DNA of 64,000 nt. Origin: Diphasiastrum complanatum. Lineage: Eukaryota > Streptophyta > Lycopodiopsida > Lycopodiales > Lycopodiaceae. Under the pieces are notes generated by a model. The model did no database searches. It saw nothing but the letters and a program-made list of their open reading frames with translations, and was not told the origin of the DNA. Each line of letters begins with the position of its first letter. Position 1 is the first letter of the stretch. Positions 43,100 to 54,433 of this stretch are shown here, one piece after another. The stretch lies in the NCBI GenBank assembly GCA_029204225.1, contig CM055095.1:47074510-47138509 (forward strand). The letters run 5' to 3'. Both the position numbers and the translations under genes were made by a program.

Positions 43100-44104
43100 A
43101 AGTCCTCAAATCAGCAATCTTCTTCCTACGATCACTGTCACAAACTAGGCCATACGGCCAACAATCAATCCATCAATACCTTGCATGCACTGCAAGAAGA
43201 AAGGGCGTTTTGCATACAATTGCAGATTCAACCCAAAAAGAAAGAACAAAGTTGAAAAAGCTAATGGTGTAGAGTCATCAAAAGATGCTGACAGAGGTGA
43301 AAAATCTTTCACGATACTCGATGAAGCTTCAACGAGCTACACTGAACACGACTATGATGTAGTCACTGATTCAGGAGCAACATCTCACATAACCTGTAAC
43401 AAGAAGATCTTGATCGACTTCAGAGAGCTCAAAAACAACAGAGCAATGAATTTAGGTGATGGGAGCAGACATGATGTCAAAAGCATCGGCACTCTACAGC
43501 TGCGAACATTGTCAAGCCAAGCAGAGATGCCAGGAGCACTCTATGTGCCCTCACTCAGAAAAGATCTGCTATCTATCTCCAAGATGACAGAGCCTGGCAT
43601 TCGAGTTTTGTTTGACGGCACCACATGCTGCATGATCAAAAAGACGACAAAAAAGTTGTCACAGGTTAAGATTTCAAGGCCCAAAACTGAGTTATGTGAA
43701 TCCTGTCAGAAAGGCAAGCAACATTGGAATCCATTCGCGCATGAGGGAAGAAGAGCCAAGGAAGTTCTTGAGCTCGTCCACTCTAATATCTGTGGACCGA
43801 TGAAGACAGATTCGCTCTCAAGTTCGAGATACTTTCTGACGTTCATAGATGATTACATCCGGATGACCACGATCTACTACTTAAAGAGAAGTTTGTGGCA
43901 TTTGCAGAGCAACACACCTCAAAAAAGATACAGATCCTCAGATCTGACAATGGAGGTGAATACAAAAGCAAAGAATTCTTAAGATTCTGCGAAGAACAAG
44001 GGATAGAACACCAGTTCACTCCTACATACACACCAAAATACAATGGTGTTGCAGAAAGAAAAAACAGAACGCTAGTCGAAGGAGCCAGATGCATGATGGC
44101 ATAG
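43100..44104 (+). pseudogene. Copia zinc knuckle, protease and integrase (plus-strand element)
   Basis: A CxxC...C knuckle (MHCKKKGRFAYNC) starts near 43185. The protease active site follows (VVTDSGATSHITC), then LYVPSLRKDLLSISKM and CESCQKGKQH. The integrase has HSNICGP where the first catalytic Asp is expected (Asn here), then FIDDY. After a frameshift near 43880 come RSDNGGEY and GVAERKNRTL, so the second Asp and the Glu are present. The element stops at 44104. Confidence 0.85.
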
Positions 44105-44117
44105 GCCCAATTGTCAG

Positions 44118-44172
44118 GTGCCAACGAGCAGAACACAACGAAAGAGCAAAGTGTCATTCCGCCAATGAGCGA
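44118..44172 (+). repeat. Remnant of the same Copia LTR
   Basis: This segment repeats 42078-42130 of the 5' LTR (GCCAACGAGCAGAACACAAC). It follows the truncated integrase after 14 bp, so an internal deletion joined integrase to LTR sequence. Confidence 0.75.
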
Positions 44173-45120
44173 GACCCTAAGTTCCCTATACATAGATTCA
44201 CCTAGAATAGAGTCCTAATCATGGACTGACTATTCATAGAATTGCTATTGATAACTCTACACATGCATACACTATCTCATACCTTGTCTAAACTCCATTT
44301 AGTGTGTTCTGGGCCTCACAAGGATATTAGTTACTTTTAAGTCACATCCAGTATGACATAGCATAACTAACAGCTTGATTTACTGGAGTACCGTGTATCC
44401 AAGATAGGAGTATATTGAATCTTACTTATTGGCCATGGACATAACATTTTTCCCTCCTTAAACTGCTTCTATTCTTAGAAGCTCTTTAAACTAAAAAGAA
44501 TTACAGTTCCTTTAACTTTCAATATTAACCGTAAAAATCATTATCCTTAGTTTGACTTTCATATCAAACAAGTACTCAAAGATAAACCTATTTCCAATCG
44601 TTAATCTCTACTCTGGAGTATAAACTCTGATTTGAAAAGTACACTAAGAGATATATTTTCTCAACAGGGTAACACTCAACATTGAACCTTTGCCACAACC
44701 AATCCAAACATGTGACATAAGTTCACTCCGATTTGTTGCAACAAAGCTTTGATCAGATCATCTTCTGAACATATCCAAATATGCCAAGACAAGGACAGTA
44801 CAGACCAAGGCAATGAAGAGCAAAAATACAACTGATATATCCAAGACTTCAACAAGGGCAAGCCGATATATCTGATTGTAGTGGTCACTGGAGCTCAATT
44901 GTCCGAAGATCTCCCCAATGGAGATAATACATTTCCTGTAGGAGACAATGAATCTTGTTATCGAAACTCATATTATGCAGTTGCAATTACATTGTGTTCT
45001 GCACCATGGAAATGGAGATCATAGAAATGAAAGAGCCGCATAGAAAAAGTGGTTCATATATTTTCAAAAATGATGTATATAAAAAATTGTATTACATAAT
45101 ATAAAATTACATTGTTCATA
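44173..45120. other. Non-coding DNA
   Basis: About 950 bp without a recognised gene. It may include flanks of the transposon remnant that follows. Confidence 0.35.
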
Positions 45121-45461
45121 ATCTATGGATCTTCAATTTCGATGTATGTTCCAATGTCTTTGTATTCTATATGCTCTTTCTGCCTTACTCTTACCTACAC
45201 CAGAGAAATTGTTTTAGTTAAAATATTTTTTGAAACTGATTCACTTAGAAATTTAAGAAAAGAACATTTTCATATGGCATAATGTACCTTTACACCATTC
45301 AACTGAAATTGATAGTACTGAGGTAGATCGAATTGCAACATGTCTAGTTCTAATCGAATGTGATTGAGACACCAATCTTCCTCGACCTCAACCATTTCAA
45401 GATTGTTCTCATTTCTCTTGAGAGTTTGTATCAAGATCTTAATCAAGTGGCTTCCAAACAT
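45121..45461 (-). pseudogene. Second copy of element gene A 3' exons
   Basis: The minus strand reads LEMVEVEEDWCLNHIRLEL, then YYQFQLNGVK, an intron (GTACAT to GGTGTAG, about 45196-45290) and VRVRQKEHIEYKDIGTYIE to a stop. It matches gene A at 15530-15858 in order, intron position and end (EVEEDW.LN.IR; F..NG; KDIG). It is a remnant of a second element related to 14042-22852. Confidence 0.7.
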
Positions 45462-46728
45462 TTTTGTATTTAAACCATCTTCTATAGTATAGCAACAAAG
45501 TGAGCATTTGTTTTTCGATGTGATATCTAAATGTCATTGATGAGTAACATACTCTGCACTCAACTTGCTGATTTTGTTTCGTACCCAACCATCATCCAAC
45601 AACTCGACGATTATTTCAGCACTCAAGTCCATACAAATAAACATTGTTTTCATTATCCGAACATTGCATTTGAAAAAAAAATCAACAAAAATAGTAAAAT
45701 GGTAGATACCAACCTAATCTATTATTCTTTGATCTAGTGCTACATTTTAATATACTCTGAATATCAATATATAGTCTAGATCAAAAACTTTTGGAAATTG
45801 CTGCATGAGGAGAAATCCATTCCTCACTCGAAAAATTTGATAGAGGATATGGCTCTAATCTACCAACTAAACCGTTTTTATCAAGAAAATAGTTGTGATA
45901 ATAAAAGAAAACTCCTTACTCTAAAAGTGATTTTGAAGAACGACCTTTATGTTGATCTCCATTGAATCTCTCAATAAAGTTGATAAAAGATTGTTCCATG
46001 TGTCTTGTTAAATGCTAGATATGTTTTGACAAATAACACTCTAGTTTTAATACAATTGTTGGTGAACTAGTGGAAAAAAATAATATTACATCTTGTAAAG
46101 GTATTGAATTTGAGATAAATATTCTATATTTTTAAATTTAAATCATCTAAGATTACAAAAATTAGATTTATATAATTTGTAGTGATGAATTAGTTGCTTA
46201 AATATACAAATTTAAAATTTTGAAAAATAATTAGTTGAATCAGATGATTAATGTAAGGGGCACCCTTCTCAATCTAAAACCATTAGATTTTATATGAAGG
46301 GATTAGATTAGAATCCTTGCCATCTAGGATTAGTCAATCACAGATCAGCCTTTCCCAAGAATAAAAAGACACCTCTTGTATTCAGTTTCCATGTTCATAC
46401 AAGAGGATGAGATAATACTCATTTGATAATCTGAACATCCTTCCACCTAACTCTCTCATCTACCTTTTTGTTGTATTTTGTTATTTACGAATGCTTTCTA
46501 ATTAATTGCTTTTGCTATCTTCTTGTGTTTTTAGTGAGGCGAGAGAGGAGAAGGTGTAAGAGGAACCCCATTTCTTATTCATGTTTATGATTAGTTACGT
46601 GGTTAATCAGGGGTGGTTAGATAGAAAAACCATTGAGCCAAGCTAACCGCACAAGAGAAAGCACTATTCTCTTGAGAGCAAACTTATGTGTGACACGTAC
46701 TTGGAGGCCACTACACCGTACTGAACTT
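45462..46728. other. Non-coding AT-rich DNA
   Basis: About 1.27 kb with no supported gene. Parts may belong to the remnant of the DNA element, but I found no terminal inverted repeat. Confidence 0.35.
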
Positions 46729-46995
46729 GTCAAAAAATTGACAAATCTAGCTTGATCAATATAATGTGAATTGTACATAGGTGTGTCCCACACGTGAATC
46801 ATGGAGGTGGATATGCAACCTAGCCACCAACTTGGCAAAAGTCTAGTGTTAGGTAAGATTGAAAAATTAGGGCAAAAATGGTCAATCACTTTCCTTATTA
46901 CATGCTAGATTTTCACCTAGTTTGAGGTGGGGAAGAGCTTATTGTACATACAATCCATCATTCCATGGTGAGGAGATAGAATTTTTGGAGCAAAT
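46729..46995 (+). repeat. Fragment of the Copia LTR family seen at 59548
   Basis: Matches 59555-59940 with an internal gap of about 130 bp. Shared phrases include ACAAATCTAGCTTGATCA, TAGCCACCAACTTG and TACAATCCATCATTCCAT. It is plus-oriented, opposite to the neighbouring Copia element. Confidence 0.75.
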
Positions 46996-47313
46996 TGATC
47001 CATTCACCTCTAAATTCTACTGGACCATTTTCAAGCAAACCTCAAATTCTATTGGACCCCTCAAGGTTCCACCTCTAAATCCTATTGGACCTCTTAAATT
47101 TCATCAAAAAAAAAGTATTACACTTGTCTACACTCTAATTGGCACGAGTTTAGCCTCTTACTCTTTTTTGGCTAAATAGTGGCATTACAAGTGGAAATGG
47201 GTAATTTGCCATCTATGCCAAATTTGGTCCTATCAACATCCTACACCTAGATGCTTGATATAAAAAACATAAGACCCCTATATCTAACATAGATAATCTT
47301 TTTTAATTCTTCA
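46996..47313 (-). repeat. Probable 3' LTR end of the minus-strand Copia element
   Basis: On the minus strand a purine tract (TTTTAGGAGGAGTG, 47314-47330) is followed by TGAAGAATTAAAAAAG, as expected at the start of a 3' LTR. The left end is lost or merged with the LTR fragment before it. 47331-47484 is the untranslated tail. Confidence 0.5.
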
Positions 47314-47484
47314 CACTCCTCCTAAAAAAATCATCTATGAAGATTTAAGCATTGATCTTGATATAACTCCAAGATTAGATCTATGCTTGATGAAAGCACT
47401 TTTGCTCAAAGGCTTGGTGAGTAGATCGACAATACAAGAGGACGAGTTGACATGCTCCAAATAGATTTCTCCTCCAATAAGCTT

Positions 47485-47925
47485 TTATCTCACAAAATGG
47501 TGTGCCACTTCTATATGCTTGCTTCTTGCATGAAATATGGGATTATTGGCAAGAGCTTGGGCCGAGATATTATCACACTTGATCATTGGTAGATCATCTT
47601 CCTTGATGCACTTTAGCTCCAATAATAATCTCTTGATCCAAAGCACCTCTTTGGTGATTGTAGTGAGTGCTTTGTACTCGGCCTCACATGAAGAGAGAGA
47701 TATAGTATCTTGCTTTTTGGAAAGCCAAGATATTAGATTGCCTCCAAGAAAGATAGTGTATGCACTAATAGACTTTCGATCCATCTTGTCACTAGCAAAA
47801 TCTGAATCTGAGTAGCTAACAATGGATAGATCTTCACTTTTATAAAGTAGACCATAATCACAAGATGAAGATACATATCTTAAAATTCTCTTGGCCATCT
47901 TCCAATGATGAATCTTAGGAACTCA
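47485..47925 (-). pseudogene. Copia RNase H
   Basis: The minus-strand frame AKRILRYVSSSCDYGLLYK, YSDSDFASDKMDRKSISAYT, SSCEAEYKALTTITKEVLWI and MIKCDNISAQALANNP, ending ARSKHIEVAHHFVR. The acidic residues of the RNase H active site (D in YSDSD, E in CEAEY, D in KCDN) are present. It is the best-preserved part of this element after gag. Confidence 0.9.
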
Positions 47926-48480
47926 TCCTTGATGAATCCTTGAGGTTGTTCCATACTAGATCTCCTCCTCAAGATAACCATTTTTCAAAGCATTGGATAC
48001 ATCTAGTTGGAACACCTTACACTTAAAGAAAAAAGCAAGAGAAATAAGAATTCTTATTGTCACCATCTTTGCAACGGGTGCAAAGGTCTCCTCATAATCA
48101 AGGCCATGGATTTGAGCAAATCCTTTGGCACATAATCTTGCTTTATACTTGTTGATGGTGCCATCATGATTGTACTTGATCTGAAATACCCACTTTCAAC
48201 CAATCACATGCTTGTTGGATGGAGGATCCACAAGCTCCCAAGTATTGTTGGTGATCAATGCATTATACTCTTGCATCATGGCATCATACCACTCCTTGGT
48301 ATTGAGTGCCTCTTGTACATTCTTTGACTCTTCATGAGAGACATAAAAAACATAATCAGTGGAATCAAGATTCACTTATTTGCCTTTTTCAAAATATGAG
48401 AGCCTCTTAGGCTAGGATCTATCTCTCATGGATCTTCTTGGTGAGAAAATCCGAGGAGAGTCTTCTTCAATTCTTGACCC
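47926..48480 (-). pseudogene. Copia reverse transcriptase, active site deleted
   Basis: Reading right to left: KEWYDAMMQEYNALITNNTW, KWVFQIKYNHDGTINKYKA, RLCAKGFAQIHGLDYEETFA and VFQLDVSNALKNGYLEEEI. After a few more codons the sequence jumps to the region just before RNase H. The part containing the Y-x-D-D active site is missing, so about half of the domain was deleted. Confidence 0.85.
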
Positions 48481-48482
48481 CA

Positions 48483-49244
48483 TCACATCATAATTGTCTT
48501 CAAAATCAATAATAGGTGATGCATACATAGACTTCTTGATCTTGGCCTCTTCAAAAGATGAATGTTGATTTTCATGAAAGACAACACTCTACTTTCAATA
48601 ACTTGAGAAGTAGAGAGTACAAAGACTCTATAGGACTTTTTGGTGGATGAGTATCCAACCATGATCCCTTTGCATGCACTAGGATCTTTCTTCTTCCTTG
48701 TTTCCAAGGGAATATGGGCAAAGCATATGCATCCAAAAAATCTAAGGTGTTCAACCTTAGGCTTCTTCAAATATAAGATTTCATATGGTGACATTCCTCC
48801 AAGAGCTATATGTGGGAGCCTATTGCAAATATAATTTTCACAATTAATGGCTTCTCCCCAAAAATCTTTGGGAAAAGATGCCTCAATTCTCATAGATTTT
48901 GCACATTCACATAGATATCTATTCTTTCTCTTGGCCACTCCATTTTGAGATGGAGAATAGGCACAAGAGAACTCTCTTTTGATGTCTTCAAGCTCACAAA
49001 AATCATGAAATTTATTGGAGATATATTCACCACCTCCATCACATCTAAGAGCTTTAATCTTGAATGAGAATTGCTTCTCTACATAAGCTTTGAAAATAAG
49101 GAAATGATCAAACACCATAGATTTAGAAGCAAGAAGATATATCCAAGTGAATCCTGTGAAATCATCAATGAAAGTAACAAAACAAGTGGCTCCTCCCTTG
49201 CTTATAGTTGATGAGAAATGCACATTCGAGTGGATTAACTCCAA
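48483..49244 (-). pseudogene. Copia integrase with two catalytic residues changed
   Basis: The minus-strand frame of 253 codons starts ELIHSNVHFSS. Copia integrases have Asp where Asn stands (HSD/HTD). FIDDFTGFTWIY follows, then RCDGGGEY (second Asp kept), then GVAKRKNRYL where Lys replaces the catalytic Glu of GVAERKN. Then MSPYEILYLKKPKVEHLRFF and GYSSTKKSYRVF. The long open frame with dead catalytic positions implies recent loss. Confidence 0.88.
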
Positions 49245-50725
49245 AGGATTCTTGCTTTTGATAGAAGATTAGCAATAGCACAAGCCTCACAAGGCTTGAT
49301 CTTCTTGGAGAATGACTTTGGCAAGCCAATAGCTTTGGCCTCTTTGATCATAGAAAGCATGGATTTGTAGTTGGGATGTCCCAACCTCCTATGCCATAAT
49401 TCCTCCATAGAGAGCTTGTTCACAAGAGCAACATTACAAGCATTCACATATTCATTTGGATCTAGTTTATAGATGCCTCCAAATCTAGATCCTAATGCAA
49501 GTATCTCATCATTCTTCTTGATAGTGCAAGTATCAACATTGAATTTTACATCAAGGCCATTATCAAGCAATTGGCCAACACTAATGAGATTCTTAGTAAG
49601 CTTAGGCACATAAAGAACTTTAGAGGATGCAAGCTTTAAGGGAATGTTCTCTATGCCTTCAATAGCATATTTAAAATCATTTACAGTGTATATTGATTTC
49701 TTGACTCCATCATAAGGTGCAATAGAAGAGAAAGAATCCTTGAAGCTACACATATGTGAAGAGGCTCCACTATCAATATACCATAAGCCGTCCTTCTTGA
49801 AAGGAGTGGATGAGAAGCTAGAGACCATAAGAGATCCCTCTCCATCACTTGCAATAGTATCTTCCTTCTCATTGGTGATGTTGGCTTGCTTGAGTTGATT
49901 CTTCTTCTTGAAGCAATTGGTGGCATAATGACCTCTCTTGTCACAATAAAAGCACTGGATCTTCTTCTTCTTGAGCTTGGATGATGAAGCATTAGAGGAA
50001 TCATCTTCCTCATCATCTTTGTCTTTGGATTTGGCTTTGATTGAGGATTGTTGATATTGGTTCTTGCTCCTCCCTTTGTGCTTGTCCTTGGCAAAGAGGG
50101 CTTTGCCATCATTATGAGTGAGATAAAGCTTGTCCATCCTCAAGAGCTTGTAGTCTTGTCTTGATTCTTCAGAAATTAGCACACTTTGGAGAGCCTCCAA
50201 ACTTGGTAGCTCCTCCTTAATGGCATAGGATTGGACAAGGTTATCGTGTTCACCTCTCAATCCATTGAGAATGACTTGGACTAGCTCATTTTGATTGATG
50301 GAATCACCAATGCAAGCAAGCTCTCTATGAATATCTTTTACTCTCAAAACATAACTAGATGCACTCTCATCACTCTTTTGGCTACTTTGAAAGATTTGAT
50401 TTCTAAGAGTGAGGAGCCTAGAGGTGTTCTTAGCCTCATAGATAGTCTTGAGACAATCCCAAGCTTCTTTGGTTGTTGTACAAGTACCTATCTCCCTCAA
50501 TATCTCATTAGAGACATTCATCTTAATGTAGTGAAGAGCCACCCTAGTTCTCTTTCTGTATTTTTGAACCTCTTGAAAAACTTGTGGTTCTTCTTTAAGG
50601 CCAATAACTATGTCCATCACATCTTGAAGGATCAAGATGGATTCCATCCTCATCTTCCAGATTGAATAGTTTGAAGTGGACAATCTTTCACTTGTTTCCA
50701 TCAAAGATGAACTCATTGAAGACAT
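49235..50725 (-). pseudogene. Copia gag-protease, 496-codon open frame
   Basis: The longest open frame in the window. In order: gag (STSNYSIWKMRMESILI at residues 17-33, TTTKEAWDCLKTIYEAKNTS), a Lys-rich linker, the CCHC knuckle CFYCDKRGHYATNC at about residue 255, the protease active site WYIDSGASSHM at about 310, and the pre-integrase HHCC motif LWHRRLGHPNYKSM...CEACAIAN near the C-terminus. The start M at 50725 fits family gag starts. It ends a few codons into a different frame from the integrase, so a frameshift separates them. No 5' LTR follows; foreign sequence begins within 150 bp. Confidence 0.9.
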
Positions 50726-50879
50726 TTAAAGTGAAGAAAACTCAAATGATGAACAATAAATGTTGCTAAACACTCTCAATAGGATCCAATAATGAAGTGC
50801 TATCTTCTCCCATAAAAGATCTTGCAACTATTTGTGAATTGATTCTCACTAGCTACTCAAATCTCTCTAAAACAAGATC

Positions 50880-51120
50880 TATTTCGCAAAAGCTATCAAG
50901 TGTATTTTCCTTGGATATGATGAGAAGGCCAAGGCATACAGGATGTATGACACAAATGCACAGAAGCTTGTAATTTCTAGAGATGCTACGTTTGACGAGA
51001 TGGGACAAGGTGAACAATCTGAAGTAATCACTGAACCTTTTGATGAGGGAGAAAAAGTATAGGTCAAGAAGGAAGTGGATTTTGATCCATTGGACAAAGG
51101 CAAGCCTGATAAGATCTAAT
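50880..51120 (+). pseudogene. Copia integrase C-terminal scrap
   Basis: The plus-strand reading KCIFLGYDEKAKAYRMYDTN then AQKLVISRDATFDE is the conserved motif after Copia integrase. Stops lie at about 51061 and 51118. The fragment begins abruptly at 50880. The sequence 51121-51380 after it has no recognised feature. Confidence 0.8.
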
Positions 51121-51379
51121 TATTAGATTTGGCTTAGTGTTATGAGATCTAATTATTTGAGGCCGATTTCAAGCCCTTTAAATGTGTTTTCAGGTCTTGA
51201 AAAACCATCAAGGAGGAGGGTTTTGTAGAATCCTTCCTAAGTGTTCTTTTGAATCAAGATCAAGGGGATCTTGCCACTTGAATAGTGAGGCAAATTTTTT
51301 AAAAGAACTTAGGGAGGGCCTAGAAGTACATCAATAGTACAAGTCTTTAGGAAGATGGGGTCCATTAATGGATTTCTTC

Positions 51380-52776
51380 TTGAACCTAGTGAGAGGTAAA
51401 TTCTACAAACTACTCAATATGAAAGGTAAGAATGGAGTCATTATTGATACTCCATGATGTATTTGACACTTTTCTAGATGAAGAGGATGAGCCTCTTGGA
51501 GGACAAGAGTTGATAATGTACAAGAAGAGGGCAAGACTAGCATTGCATTGCGTAAAGATGAATATTAGTAATGAACTTCTAAAAGAAGTGTCCTCTTGTA
51601 CTTCATCCAAGGAAGCTTGGGATTCTTTAAAAGCTATATATGGATCCAACAACACTTCAACAATGTTTATGATAAGAAACCAAAGATTACATAGCATGAG
51701 GAGAAGTGATGAAAGTGCACAAGAGTATGTGCTAAGGATCAAGTCTCTCAACAAGAGTTGGCTTCTATAGGAAAAAATATCCTTGATAATCAACATGTAC
51801 AAGTGATCCCCAATGGCTTAGGAGATAAGTTCTCCAATATGGTTCAAATTTTTTCCATCCAAAACACTTTGCCATCAATTGATAAGCTCCATAGTGTGCT
51901 AGTAGCTGAAGAATGTAGGATGCTCCATGCAAAAGCTAGGATGAGTTTCTTATCATTGCCAGATGGAGATGAGAAACTAAATTTCTCATTCAAGTTCAAG
52001 AAGAAGACCAACAGATCCAAGAAGGATTGAGAAAAGGAGGCCAAGGAGGAGGAACAAGCGTCAAGTTTAAAGGCAAAGGACAAGTAAAGACTAAAATGCT
52101 TCTTTTGTGAGAAGAAGGGAAATTTTGCATCTGAATGCTACCAGAGACACAGAGCACAAGAGGAGGAGAACAAACAAGGAAACCTTGCACATGAAGATGA
52201 GGATGGAGATCTATTCTTGATGGAATCTACATCCTCACCAACAAGCAATAGCAATTCAAGAGATACTTGGTAGATTGTAGTGGAGCAAGTTCCCACATGA
52301 CTTATGAAAATGACTTCTTCTCAACTTTACACTCTTTCAATGATGCTAAAAAGTTTTTCTTTACTGCAAGTGATGAAGAGTGTAGGATAGATGGTGCTGG
52401 TACCATCTCTTTGTGTCTAGAATCCTCAAAAAGTATGGATCTAGAAAATGTTCTTTATGTACCATCAATCACCAAAAATATGCTAAGTGTTGGTCAACTT
52501 GTGGAAAGTGGTTTGGATGTCCACTTCAGGCATGATGTTTGTTCCATTTTGAAGAATGATAATTGCATACCAAAAGGATATAAGCATGGATGCTTGTGTT
52601 GCTATTGAGAATGCAACTAACAATCTTGGTGACAAGAAGCTTGCAAGGATTGAGAGGAGCATCAAAGAGAATAAAATTTTGAGGATCAACCTCAAAACCC
52701 AAGAGCTCCAAGGAGTACCTCAAAGACAAAGGCCAAGCCATCAAATTGCATGCAATTTTTCCATTCGAGTGTGCAT
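51380..52776 (+). pseudogene. Copia gag-protease fragment (plus strand)
   Basis: Gag at 51432-51770 (MESLLILHDVFDTFLDEEDE, ELLKEVSSCTSSKEAWDSLK), a frameshift near 51760, and a zinc-knuckle relic (CFFCEKKGNFASEC) near 52100. The protease site is at 52267: LVDCSGASSHM, where the family has D-S-G, so an extra Cys codon sits between Asp and Ser. Then KNMLSVGQLVESGLDVHF. After 52560 the frame (DKKLARIERSIKENKILRIN) is not typical for Copia. The fragment is interrupted by the element 52777-58637. Confidence 0.8.
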
Positions 52777-53918
52777 TGATGAGAAGAGACAATTTTTCCA
52801 TTCAAGCGTGCATTGATAAGAAGAGGATCGTGATATGTTCTAATACCACTGAAGACTAATGATGGAGATGAATTTGGTCGTGATGTGCTCTGATGCAACT
52901 GATGAGAATCAGTCACGATTCGCAAAGGCGAATCCAACACGACTCTCTCTCTCTCAGCTTGGATGGAGTTCAGATGAAATTGTTGGGCATTGCCAGCTGA
53001 ATCACTCCTACAGTCCTCCAGAGTGTAGCTAGTCACTACTGATCTATGTTTACAAAATTAATACAGCATTCGACTTTTTTTTTTACCAAAATACAAAATT
53101 CAAAGAAACAAGAAGAACTCAGACATACGAAATAAACAGCATATGCATTCGCATTCAAGATCATACACAATTAGAAAATCGTCTATATTGATTTTTCTTC
53201 TGATTTCTTCAAGCACTGCATGTGCGTCCACGCAGTGCGTCGGCATGAGAGAGATACTCTTCTCTCACGGATGTGTGTCTTGGTTACTAGCAAACTTTGG
53301 ATCTCTATGGATTCTGATCACAAAACTCGTCTCGCACGCAAGCAGACTTATTGTCTAGATTTTGTCTTGATTGCTTACTAGCATCAGACTTCTGTATATT
53401 ACACACTGTGTATTCTGTTCTAATACATGTCAAGTATCATCCAGTAAGTATAGTCTCTCTATGTAAACCTAAGATTAGAGTGATTAAACATCTACAACTA
53501 ATTAGGGAATTACAAGAGTGGCAGATTAGCCACGACCTAGGGTGTATCTGTTGATGTCATGTCATCAAATCAGATCTCTGTGCTTCTGGGTACTTGTGTG
53601 ATCTTAGATGGTACTCTTTTGAGCGTGAGGGCAAAACGGATTTTGTTTTCATCGTTGGTTTCATTTACCTCGTCTGCCTTTCTCTCGTACTGGACCGCAA
53701 AGGAATCTCATTCGTGGATCTTTCGTGTTCGTGAACCATTTGTGATCGTCTCCTTTGACTTTTGTGTTCGCGAACCGTTCGTCTTCATTCCCTTTGACTT
53801 TTGTGTTCGCGAAACTCTTCGTGTCTCGTGTCTCCAGATATTCGAGTTCGAACATCTTCGTCAGGTTGAGGGTTGAAAGCTAGCAAGGCTTTGTAATCAG
53901 AAATATTTTGTTTCTTCA
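52777..53918 (-). repeat. 3' LTR of the 52777-58637 Copia element
   Basis: 53303-53918 is over 90 percent identical by eye to 58021-58637. The adjoining minus-strand purine tract (TTTGAGAGGGAGC, 53919-53931) marks the 3' LTR start. It contains 39-bp tandem units near 53727-53820 and, near 52829-52900, two relics of a primer-site-like phrase (GTTCTAATACCACTGA, GCTCTGATGCAACTGA). Confidence 0.75.
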
Positions 53919-54043
53919 GCTCCCTCTCAAAGCATGATAGCTTTACGATCCTGAGACTGCTCCTTTGCCTCTCAAAGAGTCCTTTTGTCTAGAGCTTTAG
54001 TGAAGATGTCAGCAACCATATCTTTCATTCCTATGAAGGTGGT

Positions 54044-54433
54044 CTACATTATCTTCTTTTCAATTAGATCCCTGATCAGGTGATACTTGATCGCAATGTG
54101 CTTTGTTCTGGAATAAAACACGGGATCTTTTGTCAGGTGTATTGCAGAGGTGTTGTTCATCTGCAAGACCAGTGGCTCGTTCCTTGTTTTGCCCAATTCG
54201 TCCAGGAATTGCCTTAGCCAAATTATTTCATTGTCCATCTTCGCTGCTGCTATGTACTCTACTTCGTAGGATGACTGGGCTACAACGGTCTGCTTCTTGC
54301 TGACCCAGAGAACTGTTGCTCCTGATGCCATGGTGCATCCTCCTGAGATGCTTTTACAATCGTCCTTGAGAGATGCCCAACTAACGTCGCTATAGGAAAG
54401 TATCCTGAGACCTGCACCATGACAATAAGCCAT
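54044..54433 (-). pseudogene. Copia RNase H
   Basis: Reads LRILSYSDVSWASLKDDCKS, SSYEVEYIAAAKMDNEIIWL and VLQMNNTSAIHLTKDP, ending RTKHIAIKYHLIRDLIEKK. The third acidic position has Asn (MNN where D-N is usual). It overlaps the end of the reverse-transcriptase frame, which implies a small frameshift. Confidence 0.88.

Noticed and set aside
51410-51802. Minus-strand 130-codon frame
   Set aside because: It is the antisense shadow of a clear Copia gag on the plus strand.
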